6,325 nt of DNA from Legionellales bacterium (GTDB lineage: Bacteria; Pseudomonadota; Gammaproteobacteria; Legionellales; Legionellaceae), in NCBI GenBank assembly GCA_003489505.1, contig DNMA01000170.1, positions 1 to 6,325 on the forward strand, in the 5' to 3' direction. The position numbers were made by a program, and so were the translations under genes. The notes under the pieces are model-generated. The model did not search any database and was not told the origin of the DNA. It saw only the letters and a program-made list of their open reading frames with translations. The first letter of the stretch is position 1. The number at the start of each line of letters is the position of its first letter. This document shows, in pieces, positions 1-6,325 of the stretch.

Positions 1-1
1 G

Positions 2-67
2 GCTTTGAATGTTAATGATACCCAATTTATTCCTCTTAATTTGAAATGTTATATCAGTTCAGGATAA
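2..67 (+). CDS. Possible C-terminal tail of a convergent plus-strand gene (partial)
   Basis: From base 2 one plus-strand frame is open for 21 codons (ALNVNDTQFI, then PLNLKCYISSG) and ends in TAA at 65-67. The other two plus frames hit stops within the first 15 bases. If real, it is the last part of a gene entering from the left and converging on the Cys-rich gene. The stretch is too short to distinguish from chance and no family is recognised. Confidence 0.22.
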   Translation, partial: ALNVNDTQFIPLNLKCYISSG

Positions 68-284
68 AACATTAAAACCGGCAATCATCATTGTCGCTTA
101 ATAGCCAAGCATTAAGATGATGTCCTGCTTCAAATAATGGCATTTGAAACTCAGCATCGAAGATAATCTCCAGGAAAAAATGAGTATACTATCTCTTTAG
201 GAAAACCTTTTGCGACAAAACCGCATCTAGACCAACAACACCTTTATCCTATGCAAATCAGTCAGGAAATGAAAAGCTGAGATC
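68..284. other. Intergenic region without an intact gene
   Basis: This stretch lies downstream of the Cys-rich gene. Apart from the possible remnant described separately, I see no intact ORF with a ribosome binding site, no tRNA-like structure, no repeat array and no strong rho-independent terminator on either strand. The only small hairpin (TTTTG-CGA-CAAAA, 208-220) is five AT-rich pairs. Confidence 0.5.
72..248 (-). pseudogene. Possible decayed coding remnant
   Basis: On the minus strand, one frame reads protein-like from 188 to a TAA at 72 (for example EIIFDAEFQMPLFEAGHHLN, then AWLLSDNDDCRF). It is preceded by an in-frame TAG at 191-189, and there is no sensible start with a ribosome binding site. 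A neighbouring frame upstream also looks protein-like (GFVAKGFPKEIVYSFF). The two would join if the run of six T at 180-175 were five, giving VYSFFLEIIFDAEF. This resembles the C-terminal end of a gene broken by stops and a homopolymer frameshift. The family is not recognised, and a chance open stretch in non-coding DNA is quite possible. Confidence 0.25.
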
Positions 285-866
285 TTAACGCTTACAAATA
301 ATATAATCAAAACCTTCGCAATCACTTCCAAAACATAAGTAGCCTCCACCGATTTGCTTGGTGGCGTAATGAGACCCCTTGCGATAAGATTTGACGACTT
401 CATAGCCTTGATAGCGACAAAATGCGTAAGCCGCCTTTTTGCCACAACCTTTTTGACCATCATAACACCATGACAATGGATAAAGGTTCCAGCGAGGTTT
501 AGGAAAGAGTTTATCTGTGTAGTCATGCAAAGGTGGTCTGACATACTTTCGATGACCAATACATTCAATCCATGAGAATCCTGAGCATTTCCAGCCCTTG
601 CATTGATTTTTGCCATCTAGAAAATGGGTTAAGCCCAGATTGGGTTCAAAACGAAAACGATTGGCATGATGATAACCTAAGGCATGACAATAAGAATCAG
701 CAATCACTTTTCCACAACAAGATTTATCCTCATTGCAGTAATCAAGCCTTTCACCAGCACGCATAGGATGCCAATAGATTCTTTTAACAGTTGCGGTTTT
801 AATGCTCGAGGAAAAAGAAAAAGCCAAAGGAGAAACCAATAAAAATATCCATATCAAACAGCGCAT
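285..866 (-). CDS. Secreted protein with two cysteine-rich repeats, 193 aa, function unknown
   Basis: Residues 1-20 form a typical signal peptide: Arg2, a hydrophobic core (LIWIFLLVSPLAF), then small residues, with cleavage probably near 17-21 and no lipobox. The mature part holds two copies of one domain (about 41-103 and 131-192) sharing the pattern C-x6-C-G-x8-C-x3-G-Y, then about 23 residues, then C-x4-C-x-G-F-x3-I-x-C. The six aligned Cys are 44/51/60/89/94/102 and 134/141/150/178/183/191, which suggests three disulfides per domain, formed in the periplasm or outside the cell. C50 is an extra, unpaired Cys in the first copy. I recall a similar Cys pattern in small secreted plant proteins, but cannot confirm homology. 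The start is supported by AAGGA six bases before ATG. The gene begins 26 bases after dnaE and may be transcribed with it. I see no enzyme motif; binding or a structural role is a guess. Confidence 0.87.
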   Translation of the reverse strand: MRCLIWIFLLVSPLAFSFSSSIKTATVKRIYWHPMRAGERLDYCNEDKSCCGKVIADSYCHALGYHHANRFRFEPNLGLTHFLDGKNQCKGWKCSGFSWIECIGHRKYVRPPLHDYTDKLFPKPRWNLYPLSWCYDGQKGCGKKAAYAFCRYQGYEVVKSYRKGSHYATKQIGGGYLCFGSDCEGFDYIICKR

Positions 867-892
867 AAATCATCCTTTTTAAAATTCTTCGA

Positions 893-3800
893 TTATATTA
901 ACTTAGAGCCATATTTAAAATCAATCTGACTTTGTGGGAATAGCTCCCTGAGTCCGCGTAATAACTGAGATGAAGGCTCCACGCGCCAATCTTGACTCAG
1001 TTTTAAATCTACAGCAAATTCATCGTTTTGATAAGAAATAATCACTGGACACTTTCCAGCATTGAGTTCTAAGAGTGTTTTTAAATCCTCAAACTGAGCC
1101 TCTTGCTCCTTGCCCATTGGGATGCTTAGGCTTTGTGCATAAAGCACTCTCGCCTCTTCTTGGGATAAAATCTTTTGTACAGATGTTCTGGGTTGCTGAC
1201 GAACAGGGTCCATACTCACTTCTGCCTCAACAAAAATGAGATCGCCAGGCGTAAATCGGGTCATTTCTTCTGGCAAACGCTCAGGAAAAGCAACCATTTC
1301 AATGAATAAATCACCTTGAGTCAATCCAATAATAACAATTTGTTTGCCACGTTTAGTCAGCATTTTTCGCCATTCAGAAACCATGCCACATACGCGAATG
1401 ACTTTCATTTGAGCTAAATTTAAATTCAATAAAGAGACGCAAATATCTTTGAATTCCTGCACAATTTCATCAGAAGGATGACCTGATATATACCAACCTA
1501 AGGTCTCCTTTTCAGCTTGTAGGATTTGTTGAAGAGCCCAAGGGAGCACCGTATCCGGGTCTATCACCTCTTCCTCATCATCAAAAAATGAAAATAAATC
1601 ATGTTGCCCATGCTGAAGATTTTGCCAGTTTTTAGCACCTAATTTCATCGCGTCTTCAAGCGTATCCCATAAATATGCGCGATGGCTGGCAATACTATCG
1701 AGCGTGCCACTTTTTATCAATGCCTCAAATACTCTTTTATTAATTTTTCTTAAATCTAAACGCTGACACATATCACGAAGGCTTAGATAAAAACCATTGG
1801 CTCTGCGTTCTTCAACAATTAAATCAACAGCAGCTTCTCCAATGCCTTTAATCGCGCCCAATCCATAATTGATATCGGTATCATTTAATACCTGAAATTG
1901 ATAAACACCTTGCTCAATACTCGGCTTGATGACTTGTAGCTTCATTCGCCGACACTCTTTGAGCATGTGGACGACCTTATCAGTATTATCCATATCAGAT
2001 GATAAAACCGCAGCCATGAAAGCTGCTGAATAATGACATTTTAACCATGCGGTTTGGTATGATACAAAAGCGTAGGCTGCTGAGTGCGATTTATTGAAAC
2101 CATAGCCTGCAAACTTTTCCATCAAGTCAAAAATTTGTGAAGAAACCTCTGTATCCACCCCTCGCGCTTGGGCACCTTCTAAAAATATTGAACGCTGCTT
2201 TGCCATTTCCTCAGGTTTTTTCTTACCCATCGCTCGACGCAATAAGTCCGCAGCCCCTAAGGTGTAATTAGCAAGTACCTGAGCGATTTGCATCACTTGT
2301 TCTTGGTATAAAATGACTCCATAAGTTGGCTTTAATATAGGCTCTAAATCGGGATGAGGATACACAATCGGTGCTCTACCCTGCTTTCTGTCAATAAAAT
2401 CATCGACCATCCCTGATTGCAAAGGACCAGGTCGAAATAATGCAACCAATGCAACAATATCTTCAAAGCAGTCTGGTTTTAAACGTTTAATTAACTCCTG
2501 CATCCCACGAGATTCTAACTGAAATACTGCAGTTGTCTGCCCACTTTGCAATAAAGTAAAAGTATCTTTGTCATCTAAAGGGATATGATTGATATCAATA
2601 CTGACATCAGGATTGAGTTTTTTAATTTCTTTTAAAGCATCATTGATGATGGTGAGTGTTCGAAGACCTAAAAAGTCGAATTTCACAAGACCTGCCGCTT
2701 CCACGTCATCTTTATCAAACTGACTGACTTTTTGACTAGAGCCTTCTTCACAATACACCGCTGTAAAATCAGTGAGTTTTGAAGGGGCGATGACAACACC
2801 ACCTGCGTGTTTACCAGCATTTCGGGTGATGCCCTCTAATTTTTGCGCTAAATCTAATAAGTCTTTAACATCTTCTTCATCTTGGTAACGTTTGAGTAAT
2901 TCGGGTTCTTGGGATAGTGCATTGGCTAGAGTCATGCCAATTTCAAAAGGGATTAATTTAGCGATTTTATCCACAAAACCATAAGGATGCCCCAGTACTC
3001 GTCCGACATCGCGCACCACAGCTTTGGCCGCCATCGTACCAAAAGTAATAATTTGGGCAACACTATCGCGTCCATAGCGTCTGGCTACATAATCAATGAC
3101 TCTATCGCGACCGATCATACAAAAGTCAACATCAAAGTCTGGCATGGATACACGTTCAGGATTTAAGAAACGCTCAAAGAGTAAATCATAGGCTAATGGG
3201 TCTAGATCTGTAATTCCTAAAGCATATGCAACTAATGAACCCGCACCCGAACCCCGACCAGGGCCCACCGGAACACCATTGTCTTTAGCCCACTGAATAA
3301 AATCTGCAACAATTAAGAAGTAACCTGGGAACCCCATATTGATGATCACGTCTAATTCATGTTTTAAACGTTGTTGATAGGTCTCCTGGTCAATATTTTG
3401 GGGTAAAAATTGAAAGCGCTTTTCTAATCCATGGATTGAACAAGTTCTTAAGTATTCATCAACTGGCTCACCTTGGGGTGTGGGGAAATTCGGTAAAAAA
3501 CTTTTACCCAAGGTCAAATCTAAATTACAGCGCTTTGCAATTTCTACAGTATTTTGAAGTGCTTGGGGTAGGTCTTTAAAGAGGTCCTGCATCTCCTGGG
3601 CAGATTTACAATATTGTGCAGGTGTAAAATCTTTAGGTCGATTGGGGTCTGCTAAGACTCGGCCTTGATGAATACAAACTCTTGCTTCATGTGCATCAAA
3701 ATCACTTTGCTCAAGAAAACAAACTGCATTGGTTGCCACCAATGGCAATTGCAGCTCATCGGCTATTTTAATGAGATTTTGGTTATATTTGTTCTCGTCA

Positions 3801-4327
3801 GGATGACCGACTCTTTGAATTTCCAAATAAAAACGATTGGGAAATATTTGCATCCATTCTTGGCAAGTGGATTTTGCTAAATCGAGTTTATCTTGTAAAA
3901 GCAAAGCACCAATATCGCCTTGTCTGGCACCTGATAAGACGATTAATCCCTCATGATGCTTTTGCAGCCATGACCAATGAATTCTAACCGTTCCATGATG
4001 CTGACCCTGTTCATAACCCATAGAAATGAGTTCTGTTAAATGACGATATCCGGTAAGATTTTGACAGAGTAAAATCGCTGAATACAAAAGAGGGTCTTCT
4101 GGACTTTTTTGAAGTGCAATTTCACAGGCAATAATCGGTTTGACACCATGTGAAATGGCTTCTCGGTAAAACTTCACCACTGCAAAAAGATTCATGCAAT
4201 CTGTGAGTGCGGCGGCTGGAATGCCCCCTTCACTTAATTTTTTCATTAATTCATCAATTCGAAGCATACCAAATTTTAAAGAAAATTCAGTATGTAAACG
4301 AAGATGTACAAATGATGGTGATGACAT
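893..4327 (-). CDS. dnaE: DNA polymerase III subunit alpha (replicative polymerase), 1144 aa
   Basis: This is the catalytic alpha subunit of the chromosomal replicase, which polymerises DNA 5'-3' in the Pol III core. The length is close to the 1160 aa of E. coli DnaE. The N-terminal PHP domain starts at FVHLRLHTEFS (6-16). The polymerase core has PVGPGRGSGAGS (353-364), the catalytic aspartates D399 and D401 in PDFDVDF, and D551 in KFDFLGLRT. The conserved YGRDSVAQIITFGTMAAKAV block (418-437) and the GYGFNKSHSAAYAF block (741-754) are intact. A helix-hairpin-helix lies around 820-845, a likely beta-clamp-binding motif QHDLF at 908-912, and an OB fold at about 977-1018. No catalytic residue looks missing. 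The ATG start matches the E. coli N-terminus (MSEPRFVHLR versus MSSPSFVHLR) although no good Shine-Dalgarno precedes it. It follows the unrecognised gene by 50 bases and precedes the Cys-rich gene by 26. Confidence 0.99.
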   Translation of the reverse strand: MSSPSFVHLRLHTEFSLKFGMLRIDELMKKLSEGGIPAAALTDCMNLFAVVKFYREAISHGVKPIIACEIALQKSPEDPLLYSAILLCQNLTGYRHLTELISMGYEQGQHHGTVRIHWSWLQKHHEGLIVLSGARQGDIGALLLQDKLDLAKSTCQEWMQIFPNRFYLEIQRVGHPDENKYNQNLIKIADELQLPLVATNAVCFLEQSDFDAHEARVCIHQGRVLADPNRPKDFTPAQYCKSAQEMQDLFKDLPQALQNTVEIAKRCNLDLTLGKSFLPNFPTPQGEPVDEYLRTCSIHGLEKRFQFLPQNIDQETYQQRLKHELDVIINMGFPGYFLIVADFIQWAKDNGVPVGPGRGSGAGSLVAYALGITDLDPLAYDLLFERFLNPERVSMPDFDVDFCMIGRDRVIDYVARRYGRDSVAQIITFGTMAAKAVVRDVGRVLGHPYGFVDKIAKLIPFEIGMTLANALSQEPELLKRYQDEEDVKDLLDLAQKLEGITRNAGKHAGGVVIAPSKLTDFTAVYCEEGSSQKVSQFDKDDVEAAGLVKFDFLGLRTLTIINDALKEIKKLNPDVSIDINHIPLDDKDTFTLLQSGQTTAVFQLESRGMQELIKRLKPDCFEDIVALVALFRPGPLQSGMVDDFIDRKQGRAPIVYPHPDLEPILKPTYGVILYQEQVMQIAQVLANYTLGAADLLRRAMGKKKPEEMAKQRSIFLEGAQARGVDTEVSSQIFDLMEKFAGYGFNKSHSAAYAFVSYQTAWLKCHYSAAFMAAVLSSDMDNTDKVVHMLKECRRMKLQVIKPSIEQGVYQFQVLNDTDINYGLGAIKGIGEAAVDLIVEERRANGFYLSLRDMCQRLDLRKINKRVFEALIKSGTLDSIASHRAYLWDTLEDAMKLGAKNWQNLQHGQHDLFSFFDDEEEVIDPDTVLPWALQQILQAEKETLGWYISGHPSDEIVQEFKDICVSLLNLNLAQMKVIRVCGMVSEWRKMLTKRGKQIVIIGLTQGDLFIEMVAFPERLPEEMTRFTPGDLIFVEAEVSMDPVRQQPRTSVQKILSQEEARVLYAQSLSIPMGKEQEAQFEDLKTLLELNAGKCPVIISYQNDEFAVDLKLSQDWRVEPSSQLLRGLRELFPQSQIDFKYGSKLI

Positions 4328-4358
4328 AAAATCTGGCAGGCTTTTAAAATTTAAAAAT

Positions 4359-4367
4359 AGTGTAACA
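4359..4367 (-). promoter_or_regulatory. Possible extended -10 promoter element upstream of dnaE
   Basis: The 50-base gap before dnaE is very AT-rich and contains TGTTACACT on the minus strand. This fits an extended -10 pattern (TGN followed by TACACT, 4 of 6 matches to TATAAT), 31 bases before the ATG. No convincing -35 hexamer sits 16-18 bases upstream. It could give dnaE transcription independent of the upstream genes, but a motif this weak occurs by chance in AT-rich DNA. Confidence 0.2.
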
Positions 4368-4377
4368 TATTCATAAA

Positions 4378-5569
4378 TTAATGAAAGCCAAGCCCTGCCC
4401 TGCGACTTGGATGTGCTTGCATCAATTTTTCTAAAACAATTTTTTTCACCTGTTTTTCATCATATCTTTCTGTCACGCCAACCCCTAGGCCACTGACTGC
4501 AAATTGATATCCGGGATGCTCGGGGTGATTTCGGATACAATGTAAAATTAATTGGTAAAAACATTTTTGTATTGCTTTGGGTTCATGGATAAAAATTGCT
4601 CCCGACTCAATTAAAATTAAAGAAAAGATATGGTCTGATACTTCTTGCAAAATAGGACTTTGGTATTCTTTAAAAAAATGCATAATTGACGCCCCCCTAT
4701 CACCGCTCAAATGCATTTCATAGAGATGATGCAAACGAATCATTTGTCGGTAATGAAGATTTGAATCCCCTGATAGTCCTAAACACTGGTAAAAGATGAA
4801 ATTTTTTAATTGATTTCTTAAAAGATTATCGAGTGAATGATTCATCTTTTTAGGAATTTCTAAATGATGGATTTGATAATCTTCATAATTGATTGAACAA
4901 ATATTCCAATAGACTTGATTATTCAAAAATAAATAATCTTCTAAAGCATAAGAAAAACTCAAAGAAGAAAAAACTTGAGGAGACAAAGGCTTATCAAATA
5001 AGGGAGATCGAGAAGTGTGATTGAAATAAATATGTGTTGGATATTCAAACAAGTGTCTTAAGTCCTCTAAAAAAACATCGCGTTCGAGACTTTTACAATG
5101 ATAGACTCGAACCGTGAAAGCCCTTTCATGTCGAATAAGCTCAATTGTAGAATATGCGCTCAATGCACTTTGTACAATTGCAAGCTTTCTTTGGCCTTTT
5201 ACACTATGTTGAATCCATTGACGCAAACTACTCATATCTTCAATCAATGATATTTTGTGATCGATTACAGCAAGATACTCTTTTATCATTTCAGGGTTAA
5301 TTAAATAACCTAAAGACTCATCATGAACAGGAGCTGAAAAGAAAAAATTAAATATCCTTGGAATGATACTTTGCTCCGAAGCAATCGATTGACCATATTT
5401 TTTTAAAATAGGATGAAGTTCTAAAAAAACACGAATAGGTATTTGTCCATTTAAAAGACCCAATAAATACAAAGGATTGACGCTAAAGAAAGTCCTTGTT
5501 AACGGTTTCCTGATAAGCCTTAGAGTTTTTAATCAATTGAAAAACCGCTAAGAAATGTTCGAATCGCAT
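4378..5569 (-). CDS. Unrecognised protein, about 396 aa, apparently made by +1 frameshift (28 + 368 codons)
   Basis: I do not recognise this family. The long frame runs from 5484 to a TAA at 4378. Its first usable start there is a TTG at 5472 with no ribosome binding site, and its first in-frame ATG is about 60 residues further in. By contrast, ATG 5569 has an AGGGAG Shine-Dalgarno with a 5-base spacer and opens a protein-like frame (MRFEHFLAVFQLIKNSK...) that ends at TAG 5485-5483. Slipping one base forward at CTT TAG C joins ...VNKDFL to SVNPLYLLGL..., giving about 396 aa. The product looks soluble and largely helical, rich in Leu, Ile, His, Tyr and Phe, with no signal peptide and no clear membrane span. 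Residues of about 350-390 hold a GLGVGVTERYDEKQ stretch and a basic, amphipathic tail. It sits between the J-domain gene and dnaE and may be co-transcribed with both. If the shift is not programmed, this is a frameshifted gene, or it starts at TTG 5472. Confidence 0.72.
5482..5497 (-). promoter_or_regulatory. Candidate programmed +1 ribosomal frameshift site (prfB-like)
   Basis: On the minus strand the junction reads AAGGAC TTT CTT TAG C. The AAGGA (5497-5493) can pair with the 16S anti-Shine-Dalgarno, CTT (5488-5486) is the slip codon, TAG (5485-5483) is the zero-frame stop and C (5482) follows it. The E. coli prfB site is AGGGGG TAT CTT TGA C. Both have a purine-rich internal element a few bases upstream, CTT able to slip to TTT, a stop, then C. 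Slipping skips T5485 and reads AGC (Ser), entering the long open frame, which has no stop until 4378. If the AAGGA is aligned to the canonical Shine-Dalgarno, its distance to CTT is about one base shorter than in prfB. That it functions is inference. Confidence 0.5.
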
Positions 5570-5574
5570 GAAGT

Positions 5575-5580
5575 CTCCCT
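5575..5580 (-). promoter_or_regulatory. Ribosome binding site AGGGAG for ATG 5569
   Basis: AGGGAG on the minus strand is followed by a 5-base spacer (ACTTC) and ATG at 5569-5567. This is the best Shine-Dalgarno in the window. It decides that translation of the unrecognised gene starts in the 28-codon frame rather than at the unsupported TTG 5472, and so it is the main argument for frameshifting. Confidence 0.7.
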
Positions 5581-5612
5581 AAAAGATATGAGATGAGCCC
5601 TCCCTTGAATGC

Positions 5613-6269
5613 TCAAAGTGAGGCTGATGATAGAGAAGATGATGTCGATTGTTGTTGATGAAGTTGAATGAGTACTTGATAATCTTGATGTAGTTTTTCA
5701 ACAACCACCTTTAATTCTTCTAAATCAGCAACATTTTTGGCAAATAACTTTGAGTTAAGTTCCAAGTTTGGTAAAAAATCTTCTTTAAATTCTTTTTCTA
5801 ATTGTTCCAACCAGGTAAAAGGATCATCAAACGGGGTAGCAGGAAATTGATGCTCAAAGACTTTCTTCAAAAAGTCCATTGAAGCTTTAACAGCTCGAAA
5901 CTCTTCATTTGACCCCCCTTTATCAGGATGCACTACCAATATTTTTTTCTTAAAGGCCGCTTTCACTTCATCATAAGTAACAAAATCACCAATTGTTTTG
6001 CTCATTCCAAGCTTTAGTATATGGCTAAGATATAATTCATTAACTTGTATACTTGCAAAAGTTACGACTTGTGTCACAGGTGCATCAGTAATGTTGTGAG
6101 CCTCTGGTTCAACTGTTCTCCATACACTTAAATCTTCTGATAGTGTATCTGGTTCTTCCTGTTGAAAAAATCCCAATAAAGAAACAAATGAACTCCAGAT
6201 TGATGAATGGCTTCCATCAACGTGCTCTTGGGGTTGAAAGGGATTGGAAAATTTTTTAAATAATTTCAT
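5613..6269 (-). CDS. J-domain (DnaJ-like) co-chaperone-type protein, 218 aa
   Basis: A J domain lies at about residues 77-140. Helix I is around 77-90, a basic helix II (VKAAFKKKILVV) around 100-113, the diagnostic HPD loop is residues 114-116 (HPDKGGS), and helix III is around 121-138. In this family the HPD loop stimulates the ATPase of an Hsp70/DnaK partner, so the protein probably recruits such a chaperone. The Gly/Phe linker, zinc-finger and C-terminal substrate domains of classical DnaJ are absent, so it is not the housekeeping dnaJ. The first 75 residues are unrecognised and include a short amphipathic hydrophobic stretch (about 24-35). Residues 152-207 are charged and heptad-like, probably a coiled coil, and the last 12 residues are mostly Ser. 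There is no signal peptide, so it should be cytoplasmic or a secretion-system substrate. The ATG has no clear Shine-Dalgarno sequence. It ends 43 bases before the next gene. The J domain is certain; the biological role is unknown. Confidence 0.88.
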   Translation of the reverse strand: MKLFKKFSNPFQPQEHVDGSHSSIWSSFVSLLGFFQQEEPDTLSEDLSVWRTVEPEAHNITDAPVTQVVTFASIQVNELYLSHILKLGMSKTIGDFVTYDEVKAAFKKKILVVHPDKGGSNEEFRAVKASMDFLKKVFEHQFPATPFDDPFTWLEQLEKEFKEDFLPNLELNSKLFAKNVADLEELKVVVEKLHQDYQVLIQLHQQQSTSSSLSSASL

Positions 6270-6325
6270 AATAATTAGATTAAAAGCGTAGTTTTCAATA
6301 TTAAATAATTGATAAATAAGACGAG

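Noticed and set aside
11..38. AAGAGGA followed by TTG at 25 on the minus strand, as the start of a gene leaving the window
   Set aside because: Only eight codons are visible before the edge, the start is TTG, and a competing plus-strand frame covers the same bases.
208..220. Hairpin TTTTG-CGA-CAAAA downstream of the Cys-rich gene
   Set aside because: Five pairs, mostly A-T, and no following T run on either strand; too weak to call a terminator.
227..616. 129-codon open frame on the minus strand overlapping the Cys-rich gene
   Set aside because: It lies largely within the Cys-rich gene in another frame, has no domain and no supporting ribosome binding site. The overlapping gene has a signal peptide and conserved internal repeats.
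572..766. 64-codon open frame on the plus strand
   Set aside because: It is antisense to the Cys-rich gene, with no recognisable domain.
3665..3880. 71-codon open frame on the plus strand
   Set aside because: It is antisense inside dnaE, whose frame is fully conserved here.
4194..4376. 60-codon open frame on the plus strand
   Set aside because: It is antisense to the dnaE start and the preceding gap, with no protein-like features.
5599..5606. AAGGGAGG Shine-Dalgarno-like sequence on the minus strand after the J-domain gene
   Set aside because: No ATG, GTG or TTG follows at a workable distance, so it does not define a gene start.
5595..5614. Small inverted repeat GAGC...GCTC between the J-domain gene and the next gene
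   Set aside because: It has only four pairs with a 12-base loop and no T tract, so it is not a credible terminator.

Overview
The window is AT-rich bacterial chromosome from a gammaproteobacterium. The anchor is a complete dnaE (DNA polymerase III alpha subunit, 1144 aa) of the gammaproteobacterial E. coli type. The AT-rich composition, a stand-alone J-domain protein and unrecognised neighbours make an intracellular or host-associated lineage such as Legionellales a reasonable guess. That placement is inference, not something the sequence proves.

Layout: every well-supported gene lies on the minus strand, so transcription runs from right to left. From upstream (right) to downstream (left) they are: (1) 5613-6269, a 218-aa protein with a central J domain (HPDKGGS motif), a coiled-coil-like tail and a Ser-rich C-terminus; (2) 4378-5569, an unrecognised protein of about 396 aa that is encoded in two overlapping frames; (3) 893-4327, dnaE; (4) 285-866, a small secreted protein made of two cysteine-rich repeats. 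The gaps are 43, 50 and 26 bases, so the four may form one transcription unit, although a weak promoter-like motif precedes dnaE. About 284 bases at the left end hold no convincing intact gene. They contain a possible decayed coding fragment and perhaps the tail of a convergent plus-strand gene.

The most interesting signal is in gene 2. The only start with a good ribosome binding site (AGGGAG, then ATG at 5569) opens a frame that stops after 28 codons at TAG. The long frame continues exactly one base forward of that stop. The junction reads AAGGAC-TTT-CTT-TAG-C, which closely resembles the programmed +1 frameshift site of prfB (release factor 2): an internal Shine-Dalgarno-like element, then CTT, a stop codon and C, with the stop near codon 26-29. 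This may be an undescribed programmed +1 frameshift at a UAG codon. The alternatives are a recent frameshift mutation, or a short leader ORF followed by a TTG start.

dnaE is an essential replication gene. Its neighbours have no evident role in replication: the J-domain protein would work with a DnaK/Hsp70-type chaperone, the Cys-rich protein is probably exported, and gene 2 has no recognised function.
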